Below, piece after piece: positions 53,718-61,820 of a stretch of DNA of 64,000 nt. The stretch lies in assembly GCF_011297335.1 (NCBI RefSeq), contig NZ_JAAOTJ010000016.1:1-64000 (forward strand). The letters are read 5' to 3'. The notes under the pieces are model-generated. The model saw only the letters and a list, made by a program, of their open reading frames with translations. It searched no databases and was not told the origin of the DNA. How positions within the stretch are numbered: position 1 is the first letter of the stretch; every line of letters starts with the position of its first letter. The DNA is from Catellatospora methionotrophica. GTDB lineage: Bacteria > Actinomycetota > Actinomycetes > Mycobacteriales > Micromonosporaceae. Position numbers and translations under genes: made by a program.

Positions 53718-54374
53718 TCACGCCGCTAGCGCGACCGCCTCCAGGAGCGTGTCCGCGACGGGCACCCCGTACGCGCGCAACTTGGCGGGGTCGGTGAAGC
53801 CGCCGGTGTAGAGCACGCAGCGCGCCCCCACGGACGCGGCCGCGTCGGCGTCGTCGATCGAGTCGCCGATCAGCACCACGTCGGCGCCCTCCAGGCGCAG
53901 CTCGGCCAGGTGCCGCTTGAGGTGCCCGGCCTTGTGCGCCTGCTCGCCGCCCAGCCGCTCGCGCAGCCCGTCCACCCGGATGAAGTGCGAGGTCAGCTCG
54001 TAGCGCGTGACGGTGGGGACCAACTCGTCGTGGAACCACATGGACAGCAGCGACTGCGTCCCGGTCCAGCCGCGCAGCGCGTCCACGGCGCCGACGGCCA
54101 GCGCCAGTTCGGCCAGGCCCGTGCGGTACGCGTCGTGGAAGACCCGGTCCAGCTCGACGAACTCGGCCTCGGTCAGCGGGCGGCCCAGCACGGAGCCGTA
54201 GTACTCGCTGATCGGGCGGCGGAAGTCGCGGCGGTGCTCGTCTGCGGTCACCTTGATCGACAGGCCGGGCGCGGCCAGCTCGAACGCCACGTTGGTGGCG
54301 CTCACGACCAGGTGCAGGTCGTCGACCAGCGTGCCGTTCCAGTCCCAGACGATGTGCTTCGCGCCGCGCTTCAT
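53718..54374 (-). CDS. HAD-superfamily hydrolase (phosphoglycolate-phosphatase-like)
   Basis: A 218-aa HAD protein. Motif I is WDWNGTLVDD (residues 10-19), motif IV is VVLIGDSIDDADAA (near 166), and a helical C1 cap lies between them. LLSMWFHDEL near residue 108 takes the place of motif II, and HLKRHLAEL near 150 supplies the Lys. The DWNGTL version resembles phosphoglycolate phosphatases. The start is ATG 54374. It is 62 nt downstream of the glutaredoxin gene on the same strand and may be the last gene of that unit. Confidence 0.82.
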   Translation of the reverse strand: MKRGAKHIVWDWNGTLVDDLHLVVSATNVAFELAAPGLSIKVTADEHRRDFRRPISEYYGSVLGRPLTEAEFVELDRVFHDAYRTGLAELALAVGAVDALRGWTGTQSLLSMWFHDELVPTVTRYELTSHFIRVDGLRERLGGEQAHKAGHLKRHLAELRLEGADVVLIGDSIDDADAAASVGARCVLYTGGFTDPAKLRAYGVPVADTLLEAVALAA

Positions 54375-54436
54375 CGCGTCAGATTACCCGCGACACCCCT
54401 GCTCAGAGTGCCCGGCCCGGTCGTGGCGAGCGTGTC

Positions 54437-54664
54437 TCAGCCCTGGCCGAGGTCACGGCGCAGGCGCTGCTCCTCGACGCGCCAGTAGCCGTGCTCCCGG
54501 CCATCGAGCATGATCACCGGGATGCGGTCGCCGTAGTCCGCCTCCAGCTCCCGGTCGCCCGAGATGTCGATCTCGGTGTACGGCTCGCCGATGCGCTCCA
54601 GCACCGCCACCGCGTCCTCGCACAGGTGGCAGCCGGGCCGGGTGTACAGAGTCAGTCGGGTCAC
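54437..54664 (-). CDS. Glutaredoxin-family protein
   Basis: A 75-aa thioredoxin-fold protein with the redox motif CHLC (residues 12-15, RPGCHLCEDAV) and the cis-Pro segment RIPVIMLDG (near 47). It belongs to the glutaredoxin-like DUF836-type group usual beside the actinobacterial hem cluster (compare Rv0508). Length is complete. It starts at 54664, 4 nt after the acyl-CoA ligase gene, and is probably translated from the same mRNA. Partners are unknown. Confidence 0.88.
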   Translation of the reverse strand: MTRLTLYTRPGCHLCEDAVAVLERIGEPYTEIDISGDRELEADYGDRIPVIMLDGREHGYWRVEEQRLRRDLGQG

Positions 54665-54668
54665 CGCG

Positions 54669-56183
54669 TCATTCTCGCAAGAGCCCCTTGCGCACCTTGC
54701 CGATGACCGAGTACGGCAGCGTGTCGGCGAACTCGATCTCGCTGGGGCACTTGAACCGGGCTAGGTTGCGGGCGCAGTGCGCGGCCAGCTCGGCAGCGGT
54801 GACCTCGGCCCGCGGCGCGGGCACCACGACCGCGCGCACCTGCTGGCCGGTCATCGGGTGCGGCGCGCCCAGCACGGCCGCCTGGGCCACCCCCGGGTGC
54901 GCCAGCAGCACCTGCTCCACCTCGGCCGGGTACACGTTGAAGCCGCTGACCAGGATCAGCTCCCCGAGCCGGTCGACCAGGAACAGGTCGCCGTCCCCGT
55001 CGGCGTACGCCACGTCACGGGTGGGCCACCAGCCGTCGGCGTCCGGCCCGCCACGGCCGTCGGGCCAGTACCCGGCGAACAGGTTCTCCCCGCGCGCCAC
55101 GATCTCGCCCGGATCGGTGCCCGGCGAGTCCGGCATCGCCAGGTCCGGATCGTCGTCGTCCTCGTCGTCGACGCCGAGCGGTTCGCCGCCCCGCCACACG
55201 TCCTCGCCCGCCCGGTTCACCAGGCGCAGCTCGACGCCGGGCAGCGGGCGGCCGATGGATCCCGGCTTGGCCGCCGGGGCGGCGACGGTCGAGGCCAGCA
55301 CCGGCGCGGTCTCAGTGAGCCCGTAGCCGACCTGCACCGGGTGCCCGGTCAGCGCGGCGAACCGGGCCGCCGCAGCGGGTTCCAGCGCCGCCGCGCCGCA
55401 CACGGCCAGCCGCACCGAGTGCAGCCGCTCGCCGATGTCCGGCACCGTGCTCCAGGCCAGGAACATCGGCGGCACGCCGACCACCACGGTCACCCGCTGC
55501 TCGGCGATCAGCGCGGCGGAGCCGGCTGGGTCGAAGTCGGCCAGCAGCACCCCGGCCGCGCCGTGGAACAGCACCGAGCCGAGGCCGGTGTTGAGCCCGT
55601 ACGCGTGGAACAGCGGCAGGGCCAGCAGCACCGTGTCGTCCGGCCCGACCAGCGGGGGCTCGACGGCGGCGAGCTGCCGGTGGTTGGCCAGCAGCGCCGT
55701 GTGCGGCAGCATCGCGCCCTTGGGCACGCCCTCGGTGCCGGAGGTGTAGAGCAGCAGCGCCAGCCCGTCCCCCGGGTCCTCGGCCGGGGTCGCGCCCTCG
55801 GCCACCGGCAGTGCCGTCAGCGGGTGGGCCACCTCGACCCCGGCCAGCAGTTCCGGCGCGGCGACCAGCACCTGCGCGCCGCTGTCGGCCAGCACGTGGC
55901 GCAGCTCGCGCGGCGTGAACCCGGGGTTGCAGGGCACCGCCACCAGGCCCGCCCGCAGCACGGCCAGCAGGGTGACGGTGAAGTCGAGGTCGTTGCGCAG
56001 GGCGATCGCGACACGCGCGGGATGCCCGGCCGAGGCGGGCAGGGCCAGCGCGTGCAGGCCGCGCGCCGCAGCGTCGACCCTCGCCTCCCACTCCGCCCAG
56101 GTCAGGCTGTCCGCGCCCGCGCGCAGCGCGATGCGGTCCGGGGTCGCGGCGGCGTGCTGGCGCAGCAGTGTGGCGAGGTTCAC
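54669..56183 (-). CDS. AMP-dependent acyl-CoA synthetase/ligase
   Basis: A 504-aa adenylate-forming enzyme activating a carboxylic acid to its CoA thioester. Core motifs are LLLYTSGTEGVPKGAML (near residue 150), GYGLTET (near 285), DVAYADGDGDLFLVDRLGEL (near 395) and the C-terminal catalytic Lys in YSVIGKVRKG. An unusual acidic insertion VDDEDDDDPDLAMPDSPG (near 340) interrupts the segment before the hinge. The GTG at 56183 (MNLATLLRQH) is my choice; GTG codons further upstream are open. The substrate is probably a medium- or long-chain acid. It is tightly linked to the glutaredoxin gene. Confidence 0.85.
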   Translation of the reverse strand: MNLATLLRQHAAATPDRIALRAGADSLTWAEWEARVDAAARGLHALALPASAGHPARVAIALRNDLDFTVTLLAVLRAGLVAVPCNPGFTPRELRHVLADSGAQVLVAAPELLAGVEVAHPLTALPVAEGATPAEDPGDGLALLLYTSGTEGVPKGAMLPHTALLANHRQLAAVEPPLVGPDDTVLLALPLFHAYGLNTGLGSVLFHGAAGVLLADFDPAGSAALIAEQRVTVVVGVPPMFLAWSTVPDIGERLHSVRLAVCGAAALEPAAAARFAALTGHPVQVGYGLTETAPVLASTVAAPAAKPGSIGRPLPGVELRLVNRAGEDVWRGGEPLGVDDEDDDDPDLAMPDSPGTDPGEIVARGENLFAGYWPDGRGGPDADGWWPTRDVAYADGDGDLFLVDRLGELILVSGFNVYPAEVEQVLLAHPGVAQAAVLGAPHPMTGQQVRAVVVPAPRAEVTAAELAAHCARNLARFKCPSEIEFADTLPYSVIGKVRKGLLRE

Positions 56184-56498
56184 GGAGGCTGAGTTTTCCA
56201 CAGCCCGGCCCGTCCGCCCACCCCTCGCGTTCACCGTCCTGACACGACGCCGCCACAGCCGCCACCGTCACGGGGACTACGGGCGCATCACCCACCCGGG
56301 TGAGCGGCCCCGAAACTTTCGGCCAGTAGGCGGACCAGCGCACACAGTGTGCGACGACACCTATGGGGGGCGGTGCAACATTTCGGTCCGGCGTGTAACT
56401 GACTCCACACCGCTCGGTGAGTTGGGGCCTTTATAGTCCTCAGGGTCGGCTCACCCTTTTTGTCATGAGTCGACACCCCTCAGCCAGAGGAGGCCTTT
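56184..56498. other. 315-bp divergent intergenic region before bldN
   Basis: It contains the BldD-like palindrome at 56339-56353, an inverted repeat TCACCC-N3-CGGGTGA near 56288-56303, and TATAGT at 56432-56437 as a candidate -10 for the bldN transcript (no good -35). GAGGAGG at its end is the ribosome site of the 46-codon ORF. The acyl-CoA ligase promoter must also lie here. Confidence 0.55.
56339..56353 (+). promoter_or_regulatory. BldD-like operator upstream of bldN
   Basis: CGCACACAGTGTGCG is a perfect palindrome apart from its central base. Its core ACACAGTGT fits the BldD consensus NTNACNCWGNGTNAN at 7 of 9 fixed positions; the two outer mismatches are complementary to each other. bldN is a known BldD target in Streptomyces, so c-di-GMP/BldD repression is plausible. 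Confidence 0.55.
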
Positions 56499-56639
56499 GT
56501 GCCGTTTATCGCACCGAACGAGTACCTCATGGGTGTTCAGCGGCTTATGGTGGAGATTGCCCGGTATGCCGGGGGACGCGTGCGTCTCCCGCAGCACCGG
56601 GACGGATCGGTCTGGGGGCACGCGGAGGTGGCGGGATGA
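56499..56639 (+). CDS. 46-aa ORF translationally coupled to bldN
   Basis: The GTG at 56499 has a textbook GAGGAGG 5 nt upstream, and the stop TGA overlaps the bldN ATG (GGATGAG). The peptide begins MPFIAPNEYLMGVQRLMVEI, then ARYAGGRVRLPQH, and ends WGHAEVAG. It mixes hydrophobic and basic residues and has no signal or full membrane helix. I do not recognise it. The strong ribosome site and exact overlap suggest it is really translated and controls bldN translation, or acts as a small partner of the sigma factor. Confidence 0.6.
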   Translation: MPFIAPNEYLMGVQRLMVEIARYAGGRVRLPQHRDGSVWGHAEVAG

Positions 56640-57550
56640 GTTCTCTGTTGTTCGGCGATGAGCTGGTCACCAGCGAAGTGGCGGCGGCCCGCCGGGCCCT
56701 GGTCGACGGCCTGACGCTGCTCCGTACTTCGCTCAACGAGATGCTGGCCACGGCGGTACGTGGGGACGGCGGCACGCAGCGGATCCGTACCCGGCAGACC
56801 AACGACGCCACGGCCAGGCACCAGCCCCCGGGCACCAAGCCCGTGGGCGGCCGGGTCAACGGGCGCAGCGCGCCCACCCAGGCCAGCGGTTCGGCCGTGG
56901 AGGCAGGCGAGACCCAGGTGCTGCCCGCCGTCGAGGAGGGCGGCAGCGGCGGCACCGGATACCCGGACCGGCCCGATCCCAGCGACGCCGCACACGAGGT
57001 GTGGACGCTGGTCGAACGGGCCCAGCAGGGCGACTCCGAGGCGTTCGGGCTCATCTACGACCGGTACGTCGACACGGTGTTCCGGTTCATCTACTTCCGG
57101 GTCGGCAACCGTCCGCTGGCCGAGGACCTGACCTCGGACACCTTCCTGCGCGCGCTCAAGCGCATCAGCAGCTTCACCTGGCAGGGCCGCGATCTCGGCG
57201 CGTGGCTGGTCACCATCGCCCGCAACCTGGTCGCCGACCACTTCAAGTCCGGCCGGTACCGGCTGGAGGTCACCACCGGCGACGTGCTGGACGCCGACCG
57301 CGAGGACCGTGGCCCCGAGGGCAGCCCCGAGACGGCCGTGGTGGACCACATCACGAACGTGGCGCTGCTGACCGCGGTCAAGCAGCTCAACCCCGAGCAG
57401 CAGGAGTGCATCGTGCTGCGGTTCCTGCAGGGCTTCTCGGTGGCGGAGACCGCGCAGTCGATGGGCAAGAACGAGGGCGCCATCAAGGCTCTCCAGTACC
57501 GCGCCGTGCGCGCGCTCGCCCGTCTGCTGCCCGAGGGGTTCCAACCGTGA
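56636..57550 (+). CDS. bldN: Developmental ECF sigma factor BldN
   Basis: A 304-aa sigma factor. Residues about 125-195 are region 2 (VERAQQGDSEAFGLIYDRY, VGNRPLAEDLTSDTFLRAL, then SFTWQGRDLGAWLVTIARNL) and about 235-295 are region 4 (LNPEQQECIVLRFLQGFS, AQSMGKNEGAIKALQYRAV). These are very close to Streptomyces BldN as I remember it. About 120 N-terminal residues precede region 2. Streptomyces pro-BldN has a cleaved extension of about 86 residues, so this may be a pro-sequence too. It would drive aerial growth and sporulation genes. It is preceded by a coupled small ORF and followed by its likely anti-sigma gene. Confidence 0.9.
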   Translation: MSSLLFGDELVTSEVAAARRALVDGLTLLRTSLNEMLATAVRGDGGTQRIRTRQTNDATARHQPPGTKPVGGRVNGRSAPTQASGSAVEAGETQVLPAVEEGGSGGTGYPDRPDPSDAAHEVWTLVERAQQGDSEAFGLIYDRYVDTVFRFIYFRVGNRPLAEDLTSDTFLRALKRISSFTWQGRDLGAWLVTIARNLVADHFKSGRYRLEVTTGDVLDADREDRGPEGSPETAVVDHITNVALLTAVKQLNPEQQECIVLRFLQGFSVAETAQSMGKNEGAIKALQYRAVRALARLLPEGFQP

Positions 57551-57692
57551 ACGTGACTCACATCACTGCGGGTGCCCCGTCACCCTCGGCGGCCGTAACT
57601 GATCGTGCCCTGGTCCCGTTTGACCGGGTGCGAGCGGCATTCTCAGCGTTCGCTGTAACCATCACCGCGATCAGCGAAGGGGGGTGCCCGCG

Positions 57693-58757
57693 GTGAACAA
57701 CATTTCCCTGTTCGATCGTGGGCGTGCCGAGCGCTTCGCCCAACTGGTCGACGAGGCCAACGGCGGCCGCCGTCACCACACCCGGTCCCGCCTCGACAGC
57801 CAGCTCGCCGAGCTGGTGACCGTCGGGCAGCAGTTGCGCACCGTCGCGCTGCCCGGCGTGCCCGAGGCCAACTTCAAACGGGATCTGCGCGCTCAGCTGA
57901 TCGCCACCGCGGAACGCGACGGCATCGGTGTGACCGCCCGGACCGACGTCGAGGACCAGCGCGCCGCCGCGCCCTGGACGGCCCGTAAACCCGGCCGGGC
58001 CCGGGCCCGCGGGGCGATCGTCATCGGCATCGCCGCGGGCACGCTGGCACTGTCCGGCGTGTCGGTGGCCAGCGGCGAGGCGATCCCCGGCGACGCCCTC
58101 TACGGCGTCAAGCGGCAGACCGAGAAGGCCCAGCTCGCGCTGGCCGGATCGGACCTGTCCCGGGGTCGGCTCTACCTGGAGTTCGCCCGCACCCGCCTGT
58201 CGGAGGCGCACGCCGTGCGCACCGACGCGACCGGGTTCGGGTCCGCGCTCACCGACATGGACGCCGACACCACGCAGGGCATCCGGATGCTGATCACGTC
58301 CGCCATGGCGCGACGCGACACCTCCGCCCTGGACGCGGTGGACCGCTTCGTCGCCGACCAGCGGATGCTCGTCGGGCAGCTGCTCGACGGCAGCACCGAC
58401 CGGGAGAAGGTCACCGGGTCGCTGTCGCTGCTGGACCGGATCGAGAAGCGCTCCGCGGCGGCCCGTACGGCGCTGGCCTGCGGTGCGGGCTCGAAGGAGA
58501 GCGACCGGCTCGGCTCGGTGCCCGGCTCCTGCGCCAACGCGGTCACTCAGCCGTCGCGGCCGGAGCAGCAGCCGCAGCCGGTGGAGACCAGGGAGAACGT
58601 CAAGCCCAACGGCAACGGCACGCCGGCGGCTCCGCAGGCGTCTATCGCGCCGAGCGCCTCGGCGTCGCCCGCGCCTGGCGAAGGCGAGACCGAGCAGACG
58701 AAGGACGACGGTCTGCTCGACGAGCTGGGACGGATCCTCGGCGGCCTGCTCGGCTAG
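57693..58757 (+). CDS. rsbN: RsbN-like anti-sigma factor (DUF5667)
   Basis: A 354-aa single-pass membrane protein. The cytoplasmic N-terminus (residues 1-103, with RAERFAQLVDEANGG and EANFKRDLRAQLIATAERDG) would bind the sigma factor. A transmembrane helix (about 104-123, AIVIGIAAGTLALSGVSVAS) and an outer DUF5667 domain (PGDALYGVKRQTEKAQLALA) follow. The Pro/Ser-rich tail ends DELGRILGGLLG. Streptomyces rsbN encodes the BldN anti-sigma factor next to bldN, matching this context. The GTG at 57693 follows GAAGGGGGG; GTG 57684 is also open. The 142-nt gap after bldN may hold a separate promoter. Confidence 0.85.
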   Translation: MNNISLFDRGRAERFAQLVDEANGGRRHHTRSRLDSQLAELVTVGQQLRTVALPGVPEANFKRDLRAQLIATAERDGIGVTARTDVEDQRAAAPWTARKPGRARARGAIVIGIAAGTLALSGVSVASGEAIPGDALYGVKRQTEKAQLALAGSDLSRGRLYLEFARTRLSEAHAVRTDATGFGSALTDMDADTTQGIRMLITSAMARRDTSALDAVDRFVADQRMLVGQLLDGSTDREKVTGSLSLLDRIEKRSAAARTALACGAGSKESDRLGSVPGSCANAVTQPSRPEQQPQPVETRENVKPNGNGTPAAPQASIAPSASASPAPGEGETEQTKDDGLLDELGRILGGLLG

Positions 58758-58775
58758 CCGGAAACGAGCACCACG

Positions 58776-58807
58776 GGGGCGCGATGCCGGTAACGGCGTC
58801 GCGCCCC
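58776..58807 (+). terminator. Intrinsic terminator after rsbN
   Basis: A 14-bp inverted repeat (GGGGCGCGATGCCG) with one G-T pair and a GTAA loop, 18 nt past the rsbN stop. Confidence 0.8.
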
Positions 58808-58896
58808 TACTGCGTCCGGCGGCCCGTGCCGCATAGGCTCTAGCGGTCGGCTTCGCGCACCCGGCACCCCGCGTTCCGCGCAGAAGGAGGCCCCCG

Positions 58897-59802
58897 ATGG
58901 CACGTCGTCGCAGCCCCGCGCCGCCGACTGCCGCCGTCGGCACGGCCGTGCCGCAGACCGCCCCGCCCCTCATCCCCCCGGTCATCGTGCCGATGCCGCC
59001 GGCCGAGCCGGCCACCACGGTCGCCGACCGCACCGGAGCCGCGTTCTTCGACGTCGACAACACGATGATGCAGGGCGCCTCGCTGTACTACCTCGCCCGC
59101 GGCCTGGCCTCCCGGCGCTACTTCACCACCCTCGACCTGGCCAAGTTCGCCATCAGCCAGGCCCGGTTCCGGCTGCTGGCCGCCGAGCACGCCGGCGACA
59201 TCGCGCAGGCCCGCCAGGCCGCGCTGGCCTTCATCAACGGCTGGAAGGTCGACGATGTGCAGCGGCTCAGCGAGGAGATCTTCGACGAGCTGATGGCCGA
59301 CCGGATCTGGTCGGGCACCCGCGCGCTCGCCGACCAGCACCTAGCCTCCGGCCAGCGGGTCTGGCTGGTCACCGCCGCACCCGTGGAGCTGGGCCGGGTC
59401 ATCGCGGCGCGGCTCGGGCTCACCGGCGCGCTGGGCACGGTCGCCGAGATCCGCGACGGGGCGTACACCGGACGCCTGGTCGGCGAGATGATGCACGGCC
59501 CGGCCAAGGCGCACGCCATCGACGCGCTGGCCGCCGCCGAGGGCCTGGACCTGACCCGGTGCACCGCGTACAGCGACTCGATCAACGACGTGCCGATGCT
59601 GACCAGCGTCGGCCGCGCGGTCGCCGTCAACCCCGACAGCGCGCTGCGCCGGATGGCCCGCGCCCAGGGCTGGGACATCCGCGACTTCCGGTCCGCGCGC
59701 AAGGCCGCCAAGGTCGCGGTCCCCGTCGCGCTGGGCGCGGGTGTGCTGGCGGGCGCGGTGGCGGGCGGCATGGCGCTGAGCCGCCGCCGGAAGAGAACGT
59801 GA
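58897..59802 (+). CDS. HAD-IB family hydrolase (SerB-like), membrane-tethered
   Basis: A 301-aa protein. After a Pro-rich N-terminus of about 45 residues, motif I is [13 protein letters not shown] (near 52), motif II is [12 protein letters not shown] (near 155), GPAKAHAID supplies the Lys, and motif IV is [12 protein letters not shown] (near 226). This is the HAD-IB (SerB/CicA) subclass, acting on phosphoserine-like or lipid phosphates. A C-terminal hydrophobic segment ([20 protein letters not shown]) followed by RRRKR may anchor it in the membrane. The ATG at 58897 follows AAGGAGG. Its stop overlaps the next start (GTGA). Confidence 0.87.
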   Translation: MARRRSPAPPTAAVGTAVPQTAPPLIPPVIVPMPPAEPATTVADRTGAAFFDVDNTMMQGASLYYLARGLASRRYFTTLDLAKFAISQARFRLLAAEHAGDIAQARQAALAFINGWKVDDVQRLSEEIFDELMADRIWSGTRALADQHLASGQRVWLVTAAPVELGRVIAARLGLTGALGTVAEIRDGAYTGRLVGEMMHGPAKAHAIDALAAAEGLDLTRCTAYSDSINDVPMLTSVGRAVAVNPDSALRRMARAQGWDIRDFRSARKAAKVAVPVALGAGVLAGAVAGGMALSRRRKRT

Positions 59803-60956
59803 CCCTGCCCGGACGGAGCGGCCCCCCACCGCCACCCGGACCCCTCGCGAACTCCCCCGCGAGCCACGGCCAGCACCGGCATCCGGCCACCGTGCCGGTC
59901 ACCCGTGCGGTCGCCCTGACGCTGGCGCTCGGCGCGGCAGGCTTCATGCTCGCGCTGAGCCCGCAGCCGCCCGACCCGCCGCCCGCCGCCGAACCCGCGC
60001 TCGCGCAGGCGTACGCGAACGCCACCGTCCAGGACACCCCGGGCGCGCTGGCCGACGGCTCGGCCTACAGCCCGCTCTACTTCGTCGGCGCGACCCGGTC
60101 CGTCGGCACCGCGCCGTCCGGCGACCAGGTGCGCCTGCTGCTGCGCGACGGCGGCATCGAACGCGAGCTGCGCCGCGTGCCCCAGAACGCGTCCACCGAG
60201 TTCGCCGGGTTCACCAGCGACGGCACGACCCTGGCCTGGGTGGAGCTGAGCAGCGACCCGGACGGCGCGGCCCGCGGCGGCATCTGGGCCGCTCGGCTCG
60301 ACGGCGGCACGCCGCGCCTGGTCACCGCCGACACCGGCGCGGTGATGCTGTTCGACAGGCAGGGCGACCTGGCGCTGCACGACGGGCAGCTGAGCTGGAT
60401 GGCCGACACCGGCCGGCCCGGCTACTCCGCGATCCGCACCGTGCCGCTGAGCGGTGGCAAACCCGTCGTGCGGGAGCTGGCGGGCGGGTACGCCATCGGC
60501 GCCTGGCCCTGGCTGGTCGGCGAACCGGTCGCCGACACCGGCGCGATCGAGCTGAACAATCCGCGGACCGAGGAACGGATCCTGGTCGGCGTGCAGCCCG
60601 GCGAGCTGATGAGCTGCTCGGCCACCTGGTGCCGGTCCCTGATCATCGGCAGCACCGAGTCGTCCACGGTCATCGAGCTGGTGCGCCCGGACGGTTCGGA
60701 GCGCGTACGCACGGTCACCGGCGCGGTCTCGTCGGCGATCACGGACGTCGCGGTGCTGGACCGGTTCGAGGTGTACACCCGCAGCACGCAAGGTCTGATC
60801 ACGACCCGGGTCATGCTGTACGACCTGAAGACCCGCAGCCTGTCCCTGGTCACCGCGAACGCGGGCCGGGTCGCCTGCCGGGGCGGCGTGCTCTGGTGGT
60901 CCACCGGCGACAACGAGACCCTCACCTGGCACGCGCTGGACCTGCGCACGCTGTGA
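59799..60956 (+). CDS. Single-pass membrane protein with beta-propeller-like outer domain
   Basis: A 385-aa protein I do not recognise. It starts with GTG 59799 overlapping the HAD-IB stop (GTGA). A Pro-rich cytoplasmic stretch of about 30 residues precedes a transmembrane helix (about 36-54, [18 protein letters not shown]). The outer region of about 320 residues has recurring strands such as [33 protein letters not shown] and [10 protein letters not shown], like blades of a WD/YVTN propeller. A binding or sensing role is likely. Coupling to HAD-IB suggests a shared envelope function. Its stop is only 3 nt from that of the convergent acyltransferase gene. Confidence 0.7.
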   Translation: MTLPGRSGPPPPPGPLANSPASHGQHRHPATVPVTRAVALTLALGAAGFMLALSPQPPDPPPAAEPALAQAYANATVQDTPGALADGSAYSPLYFVGATRSVGTAPSGDQVRLLLRDGGIERELRRVPQNASTEFAGFTSDGTTLAWVELSSDPDGAARGGIWAARLDGGTPRLVTADTGAVMLFDRQGDLALHDGQLSWMADTGRPGYSAIRTVPLSGGKPVVRELAGGYAIGAWPWLVGEPVADTGAIELNNPRTEERILVGVQPGELMSCSATWCRSLIIGSTESSTVIELVRPDGSERVRTVTGAVSSAITDVAVLDRFEVYTRSTQGLITTRVMLYDLKTRSLSLVTANAGRVACRGGVLWWSTGDNETLTWHALDLRTL

Positions 60957-60959
60957 CGG

Positions 60960-61820
60960 TCAGGGCGCGAACGGGTCCGGCCGCAGTTCCAGGGTCTCGT
61001 GCAGCATCGTCTGGATCGTCTCGCGAACCTGGTCGGCGAGGTTGAACACGACCGCGGGATCGTCGGCGGCGTCGGCGTACGGCGTGGTGTCGATGGGCTC
61101 GCCGAAGCGGATCAGCCACTTGCTCGGCAGCGGCACCATGCCGAGCGGCCCCAGCCACGGGAACGTCGGCGTGACCGGGAAGTACGGCGCGCCGATCAGC
61201 CGGGCCAGCGGCTTGATGTTGCCGAGCAGCGGATAGATCTCCTCCGCCCCGACGATGGCCACCGGCACGATGGGCTTGCCGGTGCGCAGCGCCGCCGACA
61301 CGAAGCCCCCGCGCCCGAAGCGCTGCAGCTTGTACCGGTCGACGAAGTGCTTGCCGACGCCCTTGAACCCCTCCGGGAAGACGCCGACCAGCTCCTCGGC
61401 CTCCAGCAGCCGCTCCACGTCCGGGTTGCAGGCCAGCGTGGCGCCCGACTTGCGGGCCAGCTCCGACACGAACGGCATGCGGAACACGAAGTCCGCGCCG
61501 AGCAGCCGCAGGTGCCGGTGGGCCGGGTGCTCGTCGTGGCAGGCCACCGACAGCATCAGCGCGTCGAGCGCGACGGTGCCGGAGTGGTTGCCGACGACCA
61601 GCGCGCCGCCGTCGGCGGGCAGGTTCTTGACGTCGATGACCTCGGTGCGGAACCAGCGGCGGTAGAGCTGGCGCAGCACCGGCTGGAAGACCTGGTCGGT
61701 CAGCTCGGCGTCGAAGCCGAACTCGTCGACCTGATACTGCCCCGACAGCCGCTGGCGCACGAACGCCAGGCCCGCCGCGACCCGCTCGTCGAACTCGTCG
61801 TCGACCTCCGGGACCGTCAC
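60960..61820 (-). CDS. 1-acylglycerol-3-phosphate acyltransferase-like (PlsC domain)
   Basis: A 286-aa lysophospholipid acyltransferase-type protein. The family block NHSGTVALDALM (near residue 77) holds the catalytic His with a downstream Asp, and GVFPEGFKGVGK (near 147) is the phosphate-binding motif. IVPVAIVGAEEIYPLLG follows. It probably transfers acyl chains to a glycerolipid or glycan at the membrane. The start is GTG 61820, overlapping the epimerase stop by 4 nt (GTGA), so the pair is co-translated. It corresponds to Rv0502 next to galE2 in mycobacteria. Confidence 0.87.
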   Translation of the reverse strand: MTVPEVDDEFDERVAAGLAFVRQRLSGQYQVDEFGFDAELTDQVFQPVLRQLYRRWFRTEVIDVKNLPADGGALVVGNHSGTVALDALMLSVACHDEHPAHRHLRLLGADFVFRMPFVSELARKSGATLACNPDVERLLEAEELVGVFPEGFKGVGKHFVDRYKLQRFGRGGFVSAALRTGKPIVPVAIVGAEEIYPLLGNIKPLARLIGAPYFPVTPTFPWLGPLGMVPLPSKWLIRFGEPIDTTPYADAADDPAVVFNLADQVRETIQTMLHETLELRPDPFAP

